From: DATLFA01 sp039934635
Lineage (GTDB): Bacteria; Actinomycetota; Acidimicrobiia; Acidimicrobiales; WLNW01
Assembly (NCBI GenBank): GCA_039934635.1
Contig: JBDTLT010000142.1
Location: 1-13,783, forward strand
DNA length: 13,783 bases
Direction: 5' to 3'
Below, piece by piece: positions 7,006-13,783 of the stretch (positions within the stretch are counted from its first letter, which is position 1; each line of letters opens with the position of its first letter). Made by a program: the position numbers and the translations under genes. The notes under the pieces are model-generated. The model did no database searches, was not told the DNA's origin, and worked only from the letters and a program-made list of their open reading frames with translations.

Positions 7006-8540
7006 CCGAGCGAAGTGCAGAGATCACCGCTGATCTCGATCTCCTCGTGCTGGGCAGCGGCATCGCGGGCCTCACCGCGGCCGTGCGTGCCGCGGGCCTG
7101 GGCTTGCGGGTGGGTGTGATCACGAAGGGGACGATCGCGCAGACCGCGACCGGCTGGGCGCAAGGTGGCGTCGCCGCGGTGCTCGGGCAGATCCCGGCGG
7201 ACTCCATCGACCAACATCTCAACGACACACTCACGGCCGGCGCGGGATTGTGCGACGAGGACGCAGTGCGCGTGCTCGTCAACGACGGCCCGATCCGCGT
7301 CAGGGAGTTGATCGCCCTCGGTGCACAGTTCGACCGCGATCCCGACGGTTCGCTGCAACTCGCACGCGAAGGAGGTCACAGCCACGCGCGCGTCGTGCAC
7401 GCCGGCGGGGCGGCCACCGGTGCCGAGATCGAGCGCGCTCTGGTCGAAACGACCGCGCGCTCGGCGGTGGCGGTGCACGAGCACTGCTTCGCCGCGGACC
7501 TCATCACCGAACACGGACGCTGTCGCGGCGCGACGATCATCACGGCCGGCGGCGTGGTGCAGACGGTGCGGGCTACGCACACGTTGCTGGCCACCGGGGG
7601 AGCGGGTCAGTTGTTCGCCATCACGACCAACCCTCCGGAGGCAACCGGTGACGGCATCGCTATGGCGATCCGTGCCGATGTTGCCGTCGCCGACGTCGAG
7701 TTCGTGCAGTTCCATCCCACGGCGCTCGCGGTCGACCGCATGCCGAGGCCGTTGCTGACCGAGGCATTGCGCGGTCATGGCGCCCTGCTGCGCGGCGCCG
7801 GTGGTGAACGCTTTGTCGACGAACTCCAACCGCGCGACATCGTGGCTCGTGCCATCCTGCAACAAGCCAAGCTCGATGGCCGCGACTTCGTGTGGCTCGA
7901 CGCGCGGCCCATCACCGACTTCCGCGATCGCTATCCCACGCTGACCGCCGTGCTGCACGCCGCCGAACTCGACCCCGCGCACGATCTGTTGCCCGTTGCA
8001 CCCGCCGCGCACTATCTCTGCGGCGGGGTGCTCACCGATCTCGACGGCGCCACCGAGTTGCCCGGCCTGTGGGCGGCCGGCGAAGCGGCGTGCTCGGGCA
8101 TCAACGGTGCCAATCGTCTGGCCTCCAACTCGCTGCTCGAGGGGTTGGTTTTCGGTGCTCGTGTCATCGAATCGATCGATCGCGGCAAGGAGAAGGCCGA
8201 AGCGACGGGGGCCATGCGCGCCCTCAACGGACCGACCGTCGACATAAGCGCCCATCGATCGCAGCCATCGTCGGCCGTCGATGCGGACCGCGCCGCGGTT
8301 CAGCAATGCATGACCGACAACGTAGGTGTGTTGCGATCGCGCGAATCGCTCGAGCGCGCGCTTGCGGTCGTGGCGCATGTTTCGCCGGAGGGCGACAACG
8401 AATTGGCCAATTTGACCACGCTCGCGAGTGCGGTCACCGCGTCCGCGTTGGTCCGCACCGAGAGTCGTGGCGCCCACTCACGGGTCGACTTCCCCGACCG
8501 CGACGAAACGCAACGACGACGGCTCGTCGTGCGCGGCTGA
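7002..8540 (+). CDS. nadB: L-aspartate oxidase NadB
   Basis: NadB is the FAD enzyme that oxidises L-aspartate to iminoaspartate, the first step of de novo NAD synthesis; NadA then makes quinolinate. The 512-residue protein has the FAD-binding GSGIAGLTAA near the N-terminus, ATGWAQGGVAA, REGGHSHARVVHAGG with Glu123 and His126, EFVQFHPTAL with His238, RDIVARAI with Arg278 and Arg283, AHYLCGG with His337, and GANRLASNSLLEGLVFG near the FAD site. These correspond to the substrate-binding residues of the fumarate reductase/aspartate oxidase family. The EGGHS and full-length C-terminal helical domain favour aspartate oxidase over fumarate reductase. The start is a GTG in a GTGA overlap with panC. 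nadA is not in the window. Confidence 0.95.
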   Translation: MTERSAEITADLDLLVLGSGIAGLTAAVRAAGLGLRVGVITKGTIAQTATGWAQGGVAAVLGQIPADSIDQHLNDTLTAGAGLCDEDAVRVLVNDGPIRVRELIALGAQFDRDPDGSLQLAREGGHSHARVVHAGGAATGAEIERALVETTARSAVAVHEHCFAADLITEHGRCRGATIITAGGVVQTVRATHTLLATGGAGQLFAITTNPPEATGDGIAMAIRADVAVADVEFVQFHPTALAVDRMPRPLLTEALRGHGALLRGAGGERFVDELQPRDIVARAILQQAKLDGRDFVWLDARPITDFRDRYPTLTAVLHAAELDPAHDLLPVAPAAHYLCGGVLTDLDGATELPGLWAAGEAACSGINGANRLASNSLLEGLVFGARVIESIDRGKEKAEATGAMRALNGPTVDISAHRSQPSSAVDADRAAVQQCMTDNVGVLRSRESLERALAVVAHVSPEGDNELANLTTLASAVTASALVRTESRGAHSRVDFPDRDETQRRRLVVRG

Positions 8541-8556
8541 GCACTGATCGGGTCGC

Positions 8557-8569
8557 TACCCTGACAGCC
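8557..8569 (+). promoter_or_regulatory. Candidate leaderless promoter -10 box before the scramblase gene
   Basis: TACCCT at 8557-8562 matches TANNNT and is followed by 7 nt before ATG 8570. The short nadB to 8570 gap (29 nt) contains no Shine-Dalgarno, which fits a leaderless transcript starting at or next to the ATG. No -35 element is convincing. Confidence 0.4.
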
Positions 8570-9409
8570 ATGACGCAACACGACGGCCCGACAAACCCTC
8601 CCCCTGGTTGGTTCCCCGACCCCCTCGGCCGCCACGAGCAGCGCTATTGGGACGGCCAGCAATGGACCGAACACGTGGCGTCGCACGGCCGGCAGAGTGT
8701 CGATCCTCCCGGGGCGCCGCAGCAGTTGCCCACGGTCAATCATTCGCCGGAGAAGATCCAGCAACAGGTGCAACAGCGGGCCGGCGTCGTCGAGGCGGCC
8801 GCCGGTGGTGGCACGATCTTCTCCGAGCCCGTGTTGGTGGTGAACCAGAAAGCGAAGTTGATCGAACTCAACAACGAGTACGCCATCTTCACTCAGACCG
8901 GGCAACAGATCGGCGCCGTGCGCCAAGTCGGGCAGAGCGCGGCGAAGAAAGTGATGCGTTTGGTCTCGAGCCTCGACCAGTTCATGACGCACAGCCTCCA
9001 GGTCGTCGACGCCAACGGCATCGTGCAGCTCGCCATCAAGCGGCCGGCCAAGGTGTTCAAGTCGAAGTTCGAGGTCACCAACGGGGCGGGACAGGTGATC
9101 GGCGCCATCGAGCAAGAGAACATGATGGGCAAGATTCACTTCGGGTTGTTCGTCGATGGGCAGCGGTTGGGTTCGATCAATGCCGAGAACTGGCGCGCCT
9201 GGAACTTCAACATCCAAGACGCGAACGGCGCAGAGGTCGCGCGGATCACCAAGACCTGGGAAGGTCTGGCCAAGACCATGTTCACGACTGCCGACAACTA
9301 CGTCGTGCAGATCAGCCCCGGGCTGCAAGATCCGCTGCGCAGCCTCGTGGTCGCGTCGGCATTGTCGGTCGATACCGCACTCAAGCAAGACAAACGCGGC
9401 TTCGGCTGA
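8570..9409 (+). CDS. DUF2510 plus scramblase (LURP-one-related) domain protein
   Basis: The 279-residue protein has two parts. Residues 11-37 are a DUF2510 motif (PPGWFPDPLG then RYWDGQQWTEHV), a short Trp-rich module common at actinobacterial N-termini. A Gln/Pro-rich linker follows. Residues from about 82 to 270 resemble the phospholipid scramblase/LURP-one beta-barrel fold, with repeated strand motifs such as EYAIFTQTGQQIGAVRQ, LQVVDANGIVQLAIKRP and FNIQDANGAEVARITK. Bacterial members have no firmly known function, and lipid scrambling should not be assumed. The C-terminal DPLRSLVVASALSVDTAL helix is moderately hydrophobic, but a true membrane span is doubtful. The gene splits nadB from nadC and has its own likely promoter. 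Start ATG 8570 gives the DUF2510 motif at the usual N-terminal place. Confidence 0.85.
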   Translation: MTQHDGPTNPPPGWFPDPLGRHEQRYWDGQQWTEHVASHGRQSVDPPGAPQQLPTVNHSPEKIQQQVQQRAGVVEAAAGGGTIFSEPVLVVNQKAKLIELNNEYAIFTQTGQQIGAVRQVGQSAAKKVMRLVSSLDQFMTHSLQVVDANGIVQLAIKRPAKVFKSKFEVTNGAGQVIGAIEQENMMGKIHFGLFVDGQRLGSINAENWRAWNFNIQDANGAEVARITKTWEGLAKTMFTTADNYVVQISPGLQDPLRSLVVASALSVDTALKQDKRGFG

Positions 9410-9411
9410 CG

Positions 9412-10335
9412 ATGGCCGACACCGATCCGTATCTCCACCCGCCGCTGCACGCGGTGCGCGACGCGGTCGCCCGGGCGTTGGCCGAAGACCTCACGCCCCT
9501 CGGTGATCTGTCGGCGGCACTGCTACCGGCCGACGCGCGCGCCGAGGCCGAATTCGTGGTGCGCACCGCCGGTGTGCTTGCCGGCACCAGTTGTGCGACC
9601 GAGGCGTTCCGCCAGATCGACGAGCGCATCCGAGTCGAGTGGTTGTCCGCAGAAGGCGTGCTGGTTGGCGCCGGCACCGTCGTCGGCCGCGTACGCGGCC
9701 CGCTCCCGCAGATTCTGACCGCCGAGCGCACCGCGCTCAACTTCCTCGGTCACCTCTCGGGCATCGCCACGCGCGTGCGGGCGCTGGTCGTCGTGCTGCG
9801 CAACGCCGGAGGTGACGACGCGCCACGGGTCTGGGACACGCGCAAGACGACACCCGGCTTGCGGGCACTCGAGAAGGCCGCCGTGCGCGCGGGCGGCGGG
9901 CGTAACCATCGCGGCAACCTCAGCGATTGGGTCATGCTCAAGGACAATCACCTCACGCGCCTCGGCATCGCAGCGGGAGTCGCGCAGGCCCGCGACCTCT
10001 GGCCGGGGCGCACGATCCACGTCGAATGCGAGCGACCGGCGCAGGTGCTCGAGGCGGTCCGTGCCGGGGCCGACGCGATCCTGCTCGACAACATGACGCC
10101 CGAACAGATCACCGAGTGCGTCGCTCTGGTCAACGACGCCGGTCTCGGGCCGCGTCGGCCGCTACTCGAGATCTCTGGTGGCGTGACGCTCGAGAACGCG
10201 GCGAGCTATGCCCGTACCGGCGCCGACATGATCTCGTCGGGATCGCTGACCAACTCCGCGCCGGTGCTCGACATCGGCTTGGATATCCGTCCGGGTAACG
10301 GGGCCCGAGCGACCCCGGGCGGAGCGGGAAACTAG
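9412..10335 (+). CDS. nadC: Nicotinate-nucleotide pyrophosphorylase (quinolinate phosphoribosyltransferase) NadC
   Basis: NadC converts quinolinate and PRPP to nicotinate mononucleotide, CO2 and pyrophosphate. The 307-residue protein shows EDLTPLGDLSAALL, ERTALNFLGHLSGIAT, WDTRKTTPGLRALEKAAV (Arg144, Lys145), GGGRNHRGNLSD (His166, Arg167), the catalytic-region Lys177 in MLKDNH, HVECE with Glu205, LLDNM with Asp226, and ISGGVTLENAASYARTGAD. The normal core ends near VLDIGLDI. The last dozen residues (Gly/Arg/Pro-rich) are encoded by copy 2 of the intergenic repeat and are probably not functionally important. The start is an ATG 2 nt after the preceding stop. Confidence 0.95.
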   Translation: MADTDPYLHPPLHAVRDAVARALAEDLTPLGDLSAALLPADARAEAEFVVRTAGVLAGTSCATEAFRQIDERIRVEWLSAEGVLVGAGTVVGRVRGPLPQILTAERTALNFLGHLSGIATRVRALVVVLRNAGGDDAPRVWDTRKTTPGLRALEKAAVRAGGGRNHRGNLSDWVMLKDNHLTRLGIAAGVAQARDLWPGRTIHVECERPAQVLEAVRAGADAILLDNMTPEQITECVALVNDAGLGPRRPLLEISGGVTLENAASYARTGADMISSGSLTNSAPVLDIGLDIRPGNGARATPGGAGN

Positions 10336-10340
10336 GGACG
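10299..10340 (+). repeat. Direct repeat, copy 2 (inside the nadC 3' end)
   Basis: This is the second copy of the element at 3982-4023, in the same orientation, differing by a few substitutions and two single-base gaps. It begins inside nadC, supplies its final codons and TAG stop (10333-10335), and ends exactly at the coaX ATG. The inverted repeat is weaker than in copy 1: CGGGG at 10299-10303 pairs with CCCCG at 10313-10317. Confidence 0.7.
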
Positions 10341-11138
10341 ATGCTTCTCACACTGGATGCCGGCAACACCAACACCGTCATCGGCCTCTATGCAGACGCG
10401 GTGTCGACCAAAGCGGGCGCAGGCGAGGGGCTGATCGAGCACTGGCGGCTTTCGACCGAGGCCGAGCGCACCTCCGACGAGTACGCCGTGCTCATCCGCA
10501 ACTTCCTCGACACGGTCGGCTACGACATGGACGAAGAAGTGACCGGGGTCGCGATCTGTTCGGGCGTGCCGCGCGTGTTGATGAACTTGCGCATGATGGT
10601 GAGCCGTTACTTCGATTGGGCTCCGATTGTGATCGAGCCCGGCGTCAAGACGGGCATGCCGATTCTCTACGACAACCCAAAAGAAGTCGGCGCCGATCGC
10701 ATCGCCAACTCGGTAGCCGCGTTCGACCTCTATGGCGGGCCGACGATCGTGGTCGACTTCGGCACCGGTACCAACTTCGACATCATCTCGGCCAACGGAG
10801 AATTCGTCGGCGGAGCCATCGCTCCCGGCATCGAGATCTCGATGGATGCGTTGTTCGGTCGGGCCGCCGCGTTGCGGGCCGTCGAGCTCATCGAACCCCG
10901 CAATGTCATCGGGAAGAACACAGTAGAGTCGCTGCAGTCGGGCATTTTGTACGGGTTTGCTTCGCTCATCGACGGCATGGTGCGCCGCTTCCAAAAAGAG
11001 CTCGACGAGTGCACGGTGGTGGCGACGGGCGGTCTGGCCCATATCGTCGCCCCGGTGTCCGAGACCATCCAGCACGAGGAGCCCTTCTTGACACTGCACG
11101 GGCTGCGCCTCGTGTACCACAAGAACAGGGCAGCATGA
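10341..11138 (+). CDS. coaX: Type III pantothenate kinase CoaX
   Basis: CoaX phosphorylates pantothenate, the first step of CoA synthesis from the PanC product. It belongs to the ASKHA superfamily. The 265-residue product has the N-terminal phosphate-binding DAGNTNTVIGLY with Asp6, GADRIANSVAA (Asp119, Arg120), VVDFGTGTNFD (Asp139 to Asp147), FVGGAIAPGIE, GKNTVESLQSGILYG and ATGGLAHIV. The FGTGTNFD segment differs from the commoner FGTATTFD at two positions; the aspartates are kept. Start ATG 10341 abuts the repeat element, and the stop overlaps lysS in an ATGA. Confidence 0.95.
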   Translation: MLLTLDAGNTNTVIGLYADAVSTKAGAGEGLIEHWRLSTEAERTSDEYAVLIRNFLDTVGYDMDEEVTGVAICSGVPRVLMNLRMMVSRYFDWAPIVIEPGVKTGMPILYDNPKEVGADRIANSVAAFDLYGGPTIVVDFGTGTNFDIISANGEFVGGAIAPGIEISMDALFGRAAALRAVELIEPRNVIGKNTVESLQSGILYGFASLIDGMVRRFQKELDECTVVATGGLAHIVAPVSETIQHEEPFLTLHGLRLVYHKNRAA

Positions 11139-12550
11139 GCGTTCCGTACCGATTCGAGACGACGCATTCGATCGCGCCGGTCGTCGATCAGTACTCCACG
11201 ATCGAAGACGGTGGCGAAACCGGCGTCGTCGTCACCTTGGCCGGGCGCCTGATGTTGCGGCGCGACCAAGGCAAGCTGGTTTTCGGCGTGCTGCAAGACG
11301 CGACCGGGCGCATCCAGTTGTTCGCGGCGACTGGTTGGACACCCGAGTTCGACGCGTTCAAGAAGTTGTCGCTGGGCGATTGGATCGGCGCAACCGGTGA
11401 AGTGATCAAGACCAAGAAGGGCGAGTTGTCGGTCAAGGTCACGTCGTGGTGCCTGTTGGCCGAGGCCAGCCGTCCGTTCCCCGACAAGTGGCACGGCATC
11501 AGCGATGTCGACATGCGGTATCGCCAGCGCTACGTCGATCTGTGGGTCACCGACGAAGCGCGGCGTGCGTTTCAAGCGCGCAGCCGCATCGTCTCGACTA
11601 CACGCCGTTGGCTCGAGGAGCGCGACTTCATCGAAGTCGAGACGCCGATCTTCCATCCGATCCCGGGCGGCGCGCTGGCGAAGCCGTTCGTCACGCACCA
11701 CAACGCGCTCGACATGCAGCTCTACCTGCGCATCGCGCCCGAGCTGTATCTCAAGCGGTTGATCGTCGGTGGCTTCGAGCGCGTTTTCGAGATCGGCCGA
11801 GTGTTCCGCAACGAGGGTCTGTCGCCGCGCCACAACCCCGAGTTCACGATGCTCGAGCTCTATCAGGCGTACGCCGACTACACCGACATGATGCGCCTCG
11901 TCGAAGAGCTCGTCGCCCACCTCGCCCGAGAGGTGTGCGGTACCACCGTGCTCAGCTACGGCGGCCGCGAGCTCGATCTGACGCCGCCGTGGAAGCGGGC
12001 GACGCTCACCGAGTTGGTCGCGGAGCACGCCGGTATCGAGGTCGACGTGCGGATGCCCATCGATCGTTTGCGTGACATCGCCCGCGAATTCGAGATCCCT
12101 CTCAAGGCCGAGTGGGGGCCGGGCAAGCTCGTGCTCGAGATCTACGAGAAGACCACCGAGCACGCGTTGTGGGGACCGGTGTTCGTGATGGACTACCCGA
12201 CCGAGGTGTCGCCACTCGCGCGCGATCACCGCGAGATCCCCGGCATGGTCGAGCGCTTCGAAGGGATCGTTGCCGGGCGCGAGTTGTGCAACGCGTTCAG
12301 TGAGCTCACCGATCCGGTCGAGCAACGGTCACGTATGGAGCACCAGTCCGATCAACGGGCGTCGGGTGACGACGAAGCGATGGTCGTCGACGAGGACTAC
12401 CTCCGGGCGCTCGAATACGGGTTGCCGCCCACCGGTGGTCTTGGCATCGGTGTCGATCGTCTGGTGATGTTGCTCACCGACACGACGACCATTCGCGACG
12501 TCATCTTGTTCCCGACCCTTCGTCCCGAAGTTGCGGGAGGCGACAGCTGA
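11135..12550 (+). CDS. lysS: Lysyl-tRNA synthetase, class II
   Basis: This is the class IIb synthetase that charges tRNA-Lys. The 471-residue product starts almost directly at the OB-fold anticodon-binding domain (AGRLMLRRDQGKLVFGVLQD), with a shorter N-terminal helix than the roughly 500-residue E. coli enzyme. It then shows DMRYRQRYVDL, motif 1 around DFIEVETPIF, GGALAKPFVTHHNALD, motif 2 FRNEGLSPRHNPEFTMLE (Arg225, Glu227), and motif 3 GLGIGVDRLVMLL (Arg442). All catalytic motifs are intact. ATG 11135 overlaps the coaX stop by ATGA; the frame is open upstream but that part is a coaX shadow. Confidence 0.96.
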   Translation: MSVPYRFETTHSIAPVVDQYSTIEDGGETGVVVTLAGRLMLRRDQGKLVFGVLQDATGRIQLFAATGWTPEFDAFKKLSLGDWIGATGEVIKTKKGELSVKVTSWCLLAEASRPFPDKWHGISDVDMRYRQRYVDLWVTDEARRAFQARSRIVSTTRRWLEERDFIEVETPIFHPIPGGALAKPFVTHHNALDMQLYLRIAPELYLKRLIVGGFERVFEIGRVFRNEGLSPRHNPEFTMLELYQAYADYTDMMRLVEELVAHLAREVCGTTVLSYGGRELDLTPPWKRATLTELVAEHAGIEVDVRMPIDRLRDIAREFEIPLKAEWGPGKLVLEIYEKTTEHALWGPVFVMDYPTEVSPLARDHREIPGMVERFEGIVAGRELCNAFSELTDPVEQRSRMEHQSDQRASGDDEAMVVDEDYLRALEYGLPPTGGLGIGVDRLVMLLTDTTTIRDVILFPTLRPEVAGGDS

Positions 12551-12551
12551 C

Positions 12552-13322
12552 GTGAAACCTCCGGGTGCGGTAGCAGTGGTGACCGGCGGTGCGTCGGGTA
12601 TCGGCCGGGGTGTCGTCGAGATGCTCGTGGCGCGGGGTGGCCGCGCGGTCATCGCCGACCTCGAGAGCTCTGCCGGTGCCGAAGTCGCGCGGCAACTCGG
12701 GCCCAACGTGCGGTTCGTCCCGTGCGATGTCACGCAACCGGCAATGGTCGAAGCCGTCGTCGCCGGTGCGCTCGATGCGTTCGGTCGCATCGACTTGCTG
12801 GTCTCGTGCGCCGGTATCAGCGTGGGCGCGCGAGTCGTCGGGCGCGAAGGGGCGCTGCATTCGCTCGATCTGTTTCGCAAGCACATCGACATCAACCTCG
12901 TCGGCATGTTCGACATGATCCGCAACGTTGCCGGCGCGATGGCCAAAAACGAGCCCGGCGATGACGGGGAGCGCGGCCTGATCGTGAACATCTCGTCGAT
13001 CGCGGGCTACGAGGGACAAGTCGGGCAAGCCGCCTACGGCGCGTCGAAGGGCGGCGTGCTCGCGATGACGCTGCCCCTCGCCCGTGACCTCGGGCAGCTC
13101 GGCATTCGCGTGATGTGCATTTGCCCGGGCACGATGGACACGCCCTTGCTCGCGGGGTTGTCGCGCGACTTCATCGACCGTCTCGCCGAGAACAATGTGT
13201 TCCCCAAGCGCGTCGGTGTGCCCGCCGACGTGGCAAGCCTCGTCGCGCAATTCATGGAGAACACGTACTTCAACGGCGAAGTCGTGCGCCTCGACGCCGG
13301 GTTGCGCCTCGCTCCTCGCTGA
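12552..13322 (+). CDS. Short-chain dehydrogenase, type 2 3-hydroxyacyl-CoA dehydrogenase (HSD10)-like
   Basis: This 256-residue classical SDR oxidises or reduces a hydroxy/keto group with NAD(P). The cofactor motif TGGASGIG is at 11-18. The usual NNAG motif reads SCAG. The catalytic triad is Ser149, Tyr162 and Lys166. The stretch from GYEGQVGQAAYGASKGG through RVMCICPGTMDTPLL to FNGEVVRLDAG closely resembles the HSD17B10/3-hydroxyacyl-CoA dehydrogenase type 2 subfamily, suggesting beta-oxidation of a short or branched acyl-CoA; the substrate cannot be read from sequence. GTG 12552 starts 1 nt after the lysS stop, with GGGAGG at 12535-12540 upstream; TTG 12531, inside lysS, is a less likely alternative. 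Linked to the operon by position, not by pathway. Confidence 0.88.
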   Translation: MKPPGAVAVVTGGASGIGRGVVEMLVARGGRAVIADLESSAGAEVARQLGPNVRFVPCDVTQPAMVEAVVAGALDAFGRIDLLVSCAGISVGARVVGREGALHSLDLFRKHIDINLVGMFDMIRNVAGAMAKNEPGDDGERGLIVNISSIAGYEGQVGQAAYGASKGGVLAMTLPLARDLGQLGIRVMCICPGTMDTPLLAGLSRDFIDRLAENNVFPKRVGVPADVASLVAQFMENTYFNGEVVRLDAGLRLAPR

Positions 13323-13369
13323 ACGGTTGCCTCGACCGAAGTGGCGCCGCGCCGCCGCGGCAAGCGAGT

Positions 13370-13783
13370 CGCGGGCGAAGAGGGGTCCCAGGTCGAGTAC
13401 GGAATGTCCACCGATGGTGACCCGGTCGAGCCTGGCCCCGCTTTGGTGGCGACGGAAGTAAACGGTCACGCCTTTTTCGGAGAGGCCGTATAACGCAAAG
13501 TTGTCGGGCACGTCGAAGTCGATCCCCCGATCGGACCGCCGATACGACCGCTCTCGTAAAACCCTTGGTGTTGGAGTTCAGCCCGCATGGCGTGGGTGAT
13601 GCGACTGCCGAGTTGGTCATCTGACGTGGCGAACAACGCCGAGAACGCCACGTCATTGCCGGTACGCGGATCGAAGTCGAATGGCTCATGGTCGTGTCGC
13701 CGACCGCGCCGCCGCCGTACCAATCAACTTGCGCGTGCAAGGAGATCAGATCAGCGAAGAATGCGAGCACTTCGAAGCGACCG
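13370..13783 (-). pseudogene. Frame-disrupted RsiV/DUF3298-like coding remnant (5' end beyond window)
   Basis: Read on the minus strand from the window end, three frames together give one protein-like sequence. Frame one gives LISLHAQVDWYGGGAVGDT. From about 13690 another frame gives HEPFDFDPRTGNDVAFSALF and a helix ending near QGFYESGRIGG. From about 13525 the third gives DFDVPDNFALYGLSEKGVTV and later VTIGGHSVLDLGPL. The order of these pieces (a tyrosine/glycine-rich GGA strand, a fnFDxxTG motif, then an F-L-x-x-x-G-V-x-x-Y-F strand and an ending strand) is that of the DUF3298/RsiV domain found in secreted or membrane-anchored proteins. One lost base near 13690 and one at the C5 run 13524-13528 would explain both shifts. 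No clean stop lies before the SDR gene. It is either a decaying gene or a sequencing artefact. Confidence 0.55.

Noticed and set aside
6876..8477. 533-codon minus-strand open frame opposite nadB
   Set aside because: It lies antisense to a complete NadB with all motifs, shows no domain-like pattern, and is the usual stop-poor shadow of GC-rich coding DNA.
10730..12325. 531-codon minus-strand open frame opposite coaX and lysS
   Set aside because: Antisense shadow; the plus strand encodes intact CoaX and LysRS.
13346..13361. GC-rich inverted repeat (GCCGCG/CGCGGC, 4-nt loop) after the SDR gene as a terminator
   Set aside because: The stem is only 6 bp, has no T tract, and such perfect GC pairings are common in this composition; not enough to call a terminator.
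1..13783. tRNA or rRNA genes, CRISPR array, insertion sequence or phage genes
   Set aside because: I looked for cloverleaf-like segments, regular repeat-spacer patterns, transposase motifs and terminal inverted repeats and saw none.

Overview
The window is GC-rich, gene-dense DNA from a high-GC actinobacterium. The gene order DUF2342 zincin, tilS, hpt, folE, folP, folB, folK, DUF2520, panC, coaX, lysS matches the well-known actinobacterial housekeeping cluster (for example the M. tuberculosis Rv3598c to Rv3626c region). The DUF2510-scramblase protein, the many GTG starts and the GTGA stop/start overlaps agree with this. The extra nadB and nadC and the unusual insertions make a non-mycobacterial lineage such as Acidimicrobiia plausible, but that is inference.

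Layout: all sixteen intact genes lie on the + strand between about 1 and 13322. Bases 1-1061 hold the 3' part of a DUF2342 HExxH metallopeptidase-like gene. tilS (tRNA-Ile lysidine synthetase) overlaps its 3' end and is followed by hpt (purine salvage). From 2530 comes the folate block: folE, folP, an unrecognised gene with a dual-specificity-phosphatase-like fold, folB and folK. Then come a DUF2520 Rossmann protein and panC (pantothenate), nadB, a DUF2510-scramblase protein, nadC (NAD synthesis), coaX (CoA) and lysS (lysyl-tRNA synthetase). Last is an HSD10-like short-chain dehydrogenase. From about 13323 to the end there is no intact gene; the minus strand carries a frame-disrupted RsiV/DUF3298-like coding remnant.

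How the genes work together: this is a compact cofactor operon. FolE, FolB, FolK and FolP supply most of tetrahydrofolate synthesis, PanC and CoaX bracket pantothenate/CoA synthesis, and NadB and NadC make the NAD precursor nicotinate mononucleotide. Hpt, TilS and LysRS are translation and salvage housekeeping. Several junctions overlap by 4 bp, implying translational coupling. Three genes (hpt, folP, the scramblase gene) instead have a TANNNT box 7-8 nt before the start codon, suggesting internal leaderless promoters.

Most interesting signals: (1) a phosphatase-fold protein inside the fol operon whose HCX5R active site reads HRX5H; (2) a pair of about 42-bp near-identical elements directly before the start codons of that gene and of coaX, the second also encoding the last NadC codons; (3) the minus-strand remnant broken by what look like two single-base losses in homopolymer runs; (4) apparent absence of ftsH, panD and nadA from their usual neighbourhoods.
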